Below are positions 14,567 through 18,687 of a stretch of DNA of 18,687 nt, piece by piece; position 1 is the first letter of the stretch, and each line of letters starts with the position of its first letter. Below the pieces are notes generated by a model, which made no database searches, had not been told where the DNA came from, and was given only the letters and a program-made list of their open reading frames with translations. Source of the stretch: an uncultured Flavobacteriales bacterium (GTDB lineage Bacteria; Bacteroidota; Bacteroidia; Flavobacteriales_E; Vicingaceae); contig CALCHN010000062.1 in assembly GCA_937901255.1 (NCBI GenBank), positions 1 to 18,687 on the forward strand, read 5' to 3'. The translations under genes were made by a program, and so were the position numbers.

Positions 14567-14699
14567 CCCCAAGCGTGGACGCTTGAGGTAGCGGAAGATT
14601 TCGGAGCACAAAACTATCAATACACCACAAAAGTTAATGCGAGTTAGAATGTTCAATTAACCATTTACTCGCCATTGAACCAAACGCCTGTTATAGTCC
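14567..14699 (-). repeat. attC-like/cassette-end repeat downstream of the two-gene island
   Basis: Read on the minus strand it begins with GGACTATAACAGGCGTTTGG, which contains the TAA stop of the upstream gene. It continues with a 6-bp inverted pair (GCGAGT/ACTCGC, 14639-14672) and a TTCAAT/ATTGAA pair. It ends in the hairpin CCTCAAGCG-TCCA-CGCTTGGGG (14567-14588), which is followed by an AT-rich tail and could also act as a weak terminator. The layout resembles an integron attC site or another cassette end, but the sequence alone does not prove recombination activity. Confidence 0.5.
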
Positions 14700-15515
14700 G
14701 TCTTTCTCCTCTTTTAATATTTCTTCTAAATATATTTTATCAATTTGTTCTGTATATGGGTCAAACATTTTCCTATTCGACTGATAATATGATTTTGAAA
14801 GATTTAAATTTAATAAGTAGTTCTCTCTATCTTTTAAATGTTTGTATGTCATTGCTAAATAAAACCTGTTTTCAGCCAAATCATTTATAGTCTCCTGATG
14901 CTTTAGAAATTCAATCGCTTTATCGTATAAACCTAAATCTAAATACAGTACGCCAAGGTGTAAATTGTCGTAAATGCCGACATTGTAGTTTGAATCGGTT
15001 ATTTTTTCAAGAATTAGGTTTAAAGCTTTTTCTGTTTGACCAATAGATTTGTAACACAATGCTAAGGCTATATCTAAATGATAATCACCATTTACTGAAA
15101 AACCAATTTGGTTGTTTGTAATCCTTTTTAATAATAATAAGTCATCAATAGCTCCGTAGTAGTCTCTAAAAAACTGAAATCTGCACCACCCACGGTAGTC
15201 CAAATTACCAAGAGTATCATATTTTACCGCTTTGTCAATTAATATCTTCCAATTTATAAAATCGCCACTTTTCAAATAAGCTGTTGATTTAGCTCTATAA
15301 GCATATGCCCAAGTAGAATCTATCTCAATCGCATTATCCAAAGCCAATTGGAATTCTTTACTAAATTGGTAATGTCCTGCACTTTTTTCCGCAGCTAAAC
15401 ACGCTTCATACTTTTTCATTTCTCCATTATACTTATACCAATTACAGTTTGGTTGTCCGAAGGATACATTAATTGAAAGATAAAATGTTGTTATTAATGG
15501 TAGTATTCTTTTCAT
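14691..15515 (-). CDS. Exported TPR-repeat protein
   Basis: A 274-aa protein with an N-terminal signal peptide (MKRILPLITTFYLSINVSFG, then QPNCNW). The rest is helical with repeated TPR-like units: FQLALDNAIEIDSTWAYAYR, then LALCYKSIGQTEKALNLILE, the LHLGVLYLDLGLYDKAIEFL unit, and FYLAMTYKHLKDRENYLLNL. No catalytic domain is visible, so it is probably a periplasmic or surface protein-interaction scaffold. It overlaps the upstream lipoprotein gene by 4 nt (ATGA), which indicates translational coupling. Its stop codon TAA is embedded in the CTATAAC boundary motif. A specific function cannot be assigned. Confidence 0.8.
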   Translation of the reverse strand: MKRILPLITTFYLSINVSFGQPNCNWYKYNGEMKKYEACLAAEKSAGHYQFSKEFQLALDNAIEIDSTWAYAYRAKSTAYLKSGDFINWKILIDKAVKYDTLGNLDYRGWCRFQFFRDYYGAIDDLLLLKRITNNQIGFSVNGDYHLDIALALCYKSIGQTEKALNLILEKITDSNYNVGIYDNLHLGVLYLDLGLYDKAIEFLKHQETINDLAENRFYLAMTYKHLKDRENYLLNLNLSKSYYQSNRKMFDPYTEQIDKIYLEEILKEEKDGL

Positions 15516-16021
15516 GGCATTATCTTTTCTATTTCTCCATTGCTTATTTTAAATAACAAATACTGGTAGTAATCAACGGACTTACCTTCAAACTCAAGCA
15601 CTTTCCAACCAATCAATGATTTAGTCAACTGAATTATTTGTTGTGATATTCGTGGGTCGAATGCTCTTTTTTGATATTTTTCGTTTGATTCAATAATTCT
15701 GAATCTACCTGATTCACCCTTGCAGTTAACAATGAAGCGAACTCTAATCCAACCCGATTCATTAATTTCAATAGTTTGATAATTATTTTTAAAGTGCTTT
15801 ATAATCTTTAATTTTTCACCTTCAATTTGAAGGCCTTCACTCATATTAAAGTACTGTCTAACTTTGTTTTCTGCATTACAAATTTTAAAGACATCTCCAT
15901 CAACAGTGGAATCATGTTCAATGTCTCCAACCCATCTTAGATATTTTGTTTCTGTCTCCTTTTCTATAGAACATGAGAGCAAGAATATAAATACAAATAA
16001 ATATATCACATTTAATTTCAT
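15512..16021 (-). CDS. Lipoprotein with TonB_C-like C-terminal region, partner of the TPR protein
   Basis: The 169-aa product starts MKLNVIYLFVFIFLLSC, a signal peptide with lipobox LLSC, so it is predicted to be a lipoprotein. An ATG at 16075 would add 18 residues before the signal sequence, so the start at 16021 is preferred. The C-terminal half (GWIRVRFIVNCKGESGRFRI, then DPRISQQIIQLTKSLIGWKV, then SVDYYQYLLFKISNGEI) follows the TonB_C pattern of a strand, a helix and a ..W.. segment. I recognise this as a Bacteroidota family of unknown function that is often encoded beside TPR proteins. The gene overlaps the TPR gene by ATGA. The GGGCTATAAC boundary motif lies 64 nt upstream of this start. 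Confidence 0.75.
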   Translation of the reverse strand: MKLNVIYLFVFIFLLSCSIEKETETKYLRWVGDIEHDSTVDGDVFKICNAENKVRQYFNMSEGLQIEGEKLKIIKHFKNNYQTIEINESGWIRVRFIVNCKGESGRFRIIESNEKYQKRAFDPRISQQIIQLTKSLIGWKVLEFEGKSVDYYQYLLFKISNGEIEKIMP

Positions 16022-16085
16022 TGCTTTTACAATATGTGTAAATTTAAAATCATATTTTGTTTGTTGAATCATCATTTATTAAAAT

Positions 16086-16095
16086 GGGCTATAAC
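16086..16095. repeat. Right inverted boundary motif of the two-gene island
   Basis: GGGCTATAAC is the reverse complement, with one mismatch, of GTTATAGTCC at 14690-14699. The pair brackets the lipoprotein and TPR genes. It lies just before the first ATG of the lipoprotein gene's reading frame, like a recombination core site placed immediately upstream of a cassette gene. Confidence 0.5.
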
Positions 16096-16261
16096 TTATA
16101 TATGTACACCTTTAGTAAAAATGTCTAACTAATTCCAGATAGATATATTCACCTTTTGGTGTGTATTTTTATTTTTTTTTTGTAAATATACATTTTTTAT
16201 AAGTCATCCTAAAGATTTGTTAATGAAAAACTTAATCATGTATTCTTGGCAATATTAATAG

Positions 16262-16303
16262 ATTCCCGATAATTATTCCCTTGCACTCCACAATTTCGGG
16301 AAT
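16262..16303. repeat. Spaced inverted repeat ATTCCCGA/TCGGGAAT
   Basis: Perfect 8-bp inverted arms are separated by 26 nt, and the right arm is followed by GACGAT. The layout resembles the dispersed ATTCCC...GGGAAT elements known from several bacterial genomes. Confidence 0.5.
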
Positions 16304-16333
16304 GACGATAAAGATTAGAGATAGGAGAATACA

Positions 16334-16404
16334 ATTAACTTTTAACAAATAACAAAAGCAGGCTTTGTGCGTTGGAAAAGTCCACCTTTGTGGAATTTAG
16401 GGGC
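16334..16404. repeat. Composite intergenic repeat, copy 3 (partial, opposite orientation)
   Basis: ATTAAC..TTAAC.AATAACAA, then GTGCGTTGGAAAAGTCC, a degraded CACCTTTGTGG palindrome and AATTTAGGGGC. This aligns with the reverse complement of 9461-9540, where the matching blocks are GTGTTGGAAAAGTCC and GGGGATTTAG. It lies about 80 nt upstream of the Spy-like gene. Confidence 0.7.
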
Positions 16405-16483
16405 ATCCTTTCTAACTATGGCATGATATTCGTTAAGCTTATAACAATTAAAAATAATTCCAACCTTTTAAAATTATAAGATT

Positions 16484-16885
16484 ATGAAAAATTTAAAAAT
16501 GATACTAGCTGCGACATTAATAGTGGCAGGAGCTACAATGGTAAACGCACAAGATGCTAAAAAGAAAGACTGCGATCATGCCCACAAAGCACATGCTGGT
16601 CATTATAAAAAAGGTGATCATCTAGAAAAAATGAAAGCTGAGCTAGAGTTAACCGATGAGCAAGTAGTAAAAATTAAAGAAATTCATGCTAAAAGAGCTG
16701 AAGAAAAAAAAGCGTTAAAAGAAAAAATGAAAACTCTTAGTAAAGCTGAAAGAGAAGAAATAAAAGCGGTTTTAACGGAAGAGCAAAGAGAAAAGATGAA
16801 AGAGATTAAAGAAAAAAGACATGAAAGATTTAAAGAGCATAAAGCAAACAAATCAAAAATGCATCAGCCGATAGAAAAAAAATAG
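16484..16885 (+). CDS. Spy/CpxP-like (LTXXQ) periplasmic protein with His-rich N-terminus
   Basis: A 133-aa protein with a signal peptide (MKNLKMILAATLIVAGATMVNA, then QDAKKK). The mature N-terminus is rich in histidine and has a Cys (DCDHAHKAHAGHYKKGDH, about 29-46), a plausible metal-binding tail. The rest is a highly charged helical hairpin with two LTxEQ motifs, LTDEQ (56-60) and LTEEQ (97-101), the hallmark of the Spy/CpxP/LTXXQ superfamily. Spy is a periplasmic chaperone, and CpxP and ZraP are relatives that sense stress or zinc. The His-rich tail would fit metal binding. The unusual Lys/Glu richness is normal for the family. A single gene followed by a good terminator. Confidence 0.85.
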   Translation: MKNLKMILAATLIVAGATMVNAQDAKKKDCDHAHKAHAGHYKKGDHLEKMKAELELTDEQVVKIKEIHAKRAEEKKALKEKMKTLSKAEREEIKAVLTEEQREKMKEIKEKRHERFKEHKANKSKMHQPIEKK

Positions 16886-16904
16886 TAATATATAGACTAA
16901 CTAG

Positions 16905-16937
16905 AAAAGCTACCACAAAAAATGGTAGCTTTTTTTG
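16905..16937 (+). terminator. Intrinsic terminator after the Spy-like gene
   Basis: An 11-bp perfect stem pairs 16905-16915 with 16923-16933 around a 7-nt loop and runs into a T tract. It lies 19 nt after the stop codon. Confidence 0.85.
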
Positions 16938-16948
16938 TTTATTAGGCG

Positions 16949-16956
16949 TACTTTTG
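16949..16956 (+). promoter_or_regulatory. Putative -7 promoter element for the ABC-F gene
   Basis: TACTTTTG matches TAnnTTTG and ends 22 nt before the ATG at 16979, immediately after the preceding terminator. Confidence 0.5.
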
Positions 16957-16978
16957 CACCTCAAAAAAATTAAGCTTT

Positions 16979-18580
16979 ATGATAACTGTTCAGAATGTTT
17001 CATTACAATACGGAAAAAGAGTGCTATTTGATGATGTAAATATAAAATTTACTGATGGAAACTGTTATGGTGTTATTGGTGCAAACGGTGCTGGAAAATC
17101 AACTTTTTTAAAAATTTTATCAGGAGAGATTTCACCTAATTCAGGTTCAATTTCTTTAGACAAAGGTAAAAGAATGGCGGTTTTAAGTCAAGACCACTCT
17201 AAATACAATAATGAAACTGCTTTGAATACCGTTTTAATGGGACATGAAAAGCTTTGGAAAGTGATGCAAGAAAAAGATGCTATTTATGCTAAACCTGATT
17301 TTTCTGATGCTGATGGAATTAAAGCTTCCGAATTAGAAGCTGAATTTGCCGAAATGGATGGATGGAATGCTGAGGCTGATGCTGCATCTATGTTAAGCGA
17401 TTTAGGAATTAGTGAAGATAAACACTATTTAACCTTAGATGAACTTAGCGGAAATGAAAAAGTTAGAATTTTATTAGCTCAAGCTCTTTTTGGTAACCCC
17501 GATGTGCTAATTTTAGATGAGCCTACCAACGATTTGGATATTCTTACTATTAATTGGTTAGAAGATTTCTTATTAGAATTTAAAAATACAGTAATTGTGG
17601 TATCTCACGACAGACACTTTTTAGATACCGTTTGTACTCAAATTGTAGATATTGATTTCAGTAAGATTAATTTATTCAGCGGAAATTACACTTTTTGGTA
17701 CCAAGCTAGTCAGTTAGCATTACGCCAGAAACAATCTGCCAACAAAAAAGCGGAAGAAAAGAAAAAAGAACTGCAAGACTTTATTGCTCGTTTTAGTGCC
17801 AATGCATCAAAATCTAAACAAGCAACTGGTAGAAAAAAAATGTTAGAGAAAATTAATTTTGAAGACATTAAACCTTCCACCAGAAGATACCCTGCTATAA
17901 TCTTTAACCAGCAAAGAGATGCCGGAGATCAAATTCTACACATTGAACATTTGAGTAAAAACGGTTTGTTTAAAGATTTAAACTTAAATGTAAGAAGAGG
18001 AGATAAAATTGCTTTTGTTAGTAAAAACTCTATGGCAACAACCGCTTTATTCGAAATTTTAGAAAACAACCAAAAAGCCGATGAAGGTCAGTTTACTTTC
18101 GGACAAACCATTACCACAGCTTATTTACCTAATGAAAACGCTCATTTTTTTGATGGAAGCGATAATCTTATCGATTGGTTACGTCAGTTCTCTGAAGAAA
18201 AAGATGAAGTTTACATTAGAGGTTTTCTAGGTAAAATGTTGTTTTCTGGTGAAGAAGTTTTTAAAAAATCTGATGTACTTTCGGGTGGAGAAAAAGTAAG
18301 ATGTATGCTTTCTAGAATGATGTTGGCAGAAGGAAATGTTTTATTAATGGACGAGCCTACTAACCATTTAGATTTGGAATCTATTACTGCTTTAAACAAC
18401 TCCTTAATAGATTTTAAAGGAACCATCTTGTTTACTTCTCATGATCATGAGTTTGTTCAAACCATTGCCAATAGAATTGTAGAATTAACACCCAACGGTT
18501 GTATTGATAAAGAAATGACTTTTGATGAATATTTAGAAAGCGAGAAAGTTAAACAGCAAAAAGATCAGTTGTATGCTTGA
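16979..18580 (+). CDS. ABC-F family ATPase (duplicated ATP-binding cassette, no membrane domain)
   Basis: The 533-aa soluble protein has two ABC domains joined by a charged helical linker (about 245-300, KKAEEKKKELQDFIARFSANASKSKQ), the ABC-F layout. NBD1 has Walker A GANGAGKST (34-42), signature LSGNE (156-160) and Walker B LILDE followed by PTNDLD (177-187). NBD2 has a degenerate P-loop, SKNSMATT (about 348-355), but an intact LSGGE (434-438) and DEPTNHLD (458-465). ABC-F proteins act on the ribosomal E site as translation factors or give antibiotic resistance. The close resemblance to YbiT-type Bacteroidota housekeeping copies and the short linker argue against a resistance role. A single gene with its own promoter. 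Confidence 0.93.
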   Translation: MITVQNVSLQYGKRVLFDDVNIKFTDGNCYGVIGANGAGKSTFLKILSGEISPNSGSISLDKGKRMAVLSQDHSKYNNETALNTVLMGHEKLWKVMQEKDAIYAKPDFSDADGIKASELEAEFAEMDGWNAEADAASMLSDLGISEDKHYLTLDELSGNEKVRILLAQALFGNPDVLILDEPTNDLDILTINWLEDFLLEFKNTVIVVSHDRHFLDTVCTQIVDIDFSKINLFSGNYTFWYQASQLALRQKQSANKKAEEKKKELQDFIARFSANASKSKQATGRKKMLEKINFEDIKPSTRRYPAIIFNQQRDAGDQILHIEHLSKNGLFKDLNLNVRRGDKIAFVSKNSMATTALFEILENNQKADEGQFTFGQTITTAYLPNENAHFFDGSDNLIDWLRQFSEEKDEVYIRGFLGKMLFSGEEVFKKSDVLSGGEKVRCMLSRMMLAEGNVLLMDEPTNHLDLESITALNNSLIDFKGTILFTSHDHEFVQTIANRIVELTPNGCIDKEMTFDEYLESEKVKQQKDQLYA

Positions 18581-18584
18581 TAGG

Positions 18585-18619
18585 CTTTAGGAATTAGGCA
18601 TTAGGAAGTAGTAATTAAA
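18585..18619. repeat. Heptanucleotide tandem repeat, locus 4
   Basis: 7-bp units in phase just after the ABC-F stop: CTTTAGG, AATTAGG, CATTAGG, AAGTAGT, AATTAAA. The core TTAG(G/A) relates to the reverse complement (GATTAGA) of the TCTAATC unit at 9672 and 12266. Confidence 0.7.
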
Positions 18620-18621
18620 TT

Positions 18622-18687
18622 TTCACGTTCCCTTTCACGTTCCCTTTCACGTTCCCTTTCACGTTCCCTTTCACGTTCCCTTTCACG
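18622..18687. repeat. 12-bp tandem repeat array running off the window edge
   Basis: Five and a half identical copies of TTCACGTTCCCT (itself two related hexamers, TTCACG and TTCCCT) with no mismatch. The array is cut by the window end, so its full length is unknown. Confidence 0.95.

Larger units (their letters stand above)
16096..16483. other. Gene-free region between the cassette-like island and the Spy-like gene
   Basis: No ORF with coding character was found. The region holds a small CACCTTTTGGTG hairpin (16150-16161) followed by a long T run. It also holds a spaced inverted repeat (ATTCCCGA 16262-16269 / TCGGGAAT 16296-16303), two heptad units (GATTAGA, GATAGGA, 16313-16326) and copy 3 of the composite repeat. 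No clear TAnnTTTG promoter was found for the downstream gene. Confidence 0.6.

Noticed and set aside
14567..14588. A strong dedicated terminator for the two-gene island.
   Set aside because: The hairpin lies over 100 nt after the stop and lacks a clean T run on the minus strand. It fits better as part of the cassette-end repeat, so termination is only a possible second role.
16979..18580. Antibiotic-resistance ABC-F (Vga/Lsa/OptrA type).
   Set aside because: The interdomain linker is short and the sequence resembles the housekeeping YbiT-type group, with no resistance gene context.
18605..18687. Minus-strand reading through the 12-bp array gives an open Arg-Glu repeat (RERE...) ending in ENLITTS and a stop.
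   Set aside because: A 12-bp repeat is always open in some frame. No start or recognisable protein is visible within the window, and only about 27 codons are present, so it is not reported as coding.

Overview
The window is AT-rich chromosomal DNA from a member of the Bacteroidota, most likely a Flavobacteriales-type organism. The evidence is the family content (DUF1573, DUF2911, DUF2279, a TPR/PD40/OmpA envelope protein, a stand-alone TonB C-terminal domain), the recurring Bacteroidota-type -7 promoter element TAnnTTTG upstream of genes, and the weak or absent Shine-Dalgarno sequences. No rRNA, tRNA, CRISPR array, transposase or prophage gene was seen.

Layout. 1-470 is the 3' end of dihydrolipoyl dehydrogenase. 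It converges on ychF (minus strand) across a perfect 15-bp hairpin. 1822-5342 is a tight four-gene plus-strand operon: CDP-alcohol phosphatidyltransferase, DUF4833 protein, Aur1/PAP2_3-type membrane protein and inositol-3-phosphate synthase. This set can be read as an inositol-lipid pathway, running from glucose-6-phosphate to inositol phosphate, then a phosphatidylinositol-type lipid, then probably phosphoinositol (dihydro)ceramide. It ends at a strong terminator. 5436-8541 holds a PhnA-like zinc-ribbon gene, an unlisted 49-aa conserved small ORF, a DUF2911 protein, and the group DUF1573 lipoprotein, yajC and coaE.

8560-14396 is a minus-strand run: DUF2279 protein, a PorE-like TPR/PD40/OmpA envelope protein, a TonB C-terminal-domain protein and recG. 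Its gaps are filled by repeats. A composite palindromic element lies immediately upstream of two of these genes, and a 7-bp tandem repeat occurs at several loci. 14691-16021 is a two-gene minus-strand unit (lipoprotein plus TPR protein) bounded by inverted 10-bp GTTATAG-type ends. The downstream gene's stop codon lies inside one boundary and attC-like hairpin DNA follows it, so the unit looks like a mobile gene cassette. 16096-16483 has no gene but holds further repeats.

The right end carries a Spy/LTXXQ-like His-rich periplasmic protein, an ABC-F ATPase whose two composite ATP sites are predicted to be unequal, and a 12-bp tandem array running off the window edge.

The most interesting items are the compact inositol-lipid operon with a DUF4833 gene where a dedicated phosphatase might be expected, the cassette-like island, and the repeat family that sits at gene starts and may have affected the start codon of the DUF2279 gene.
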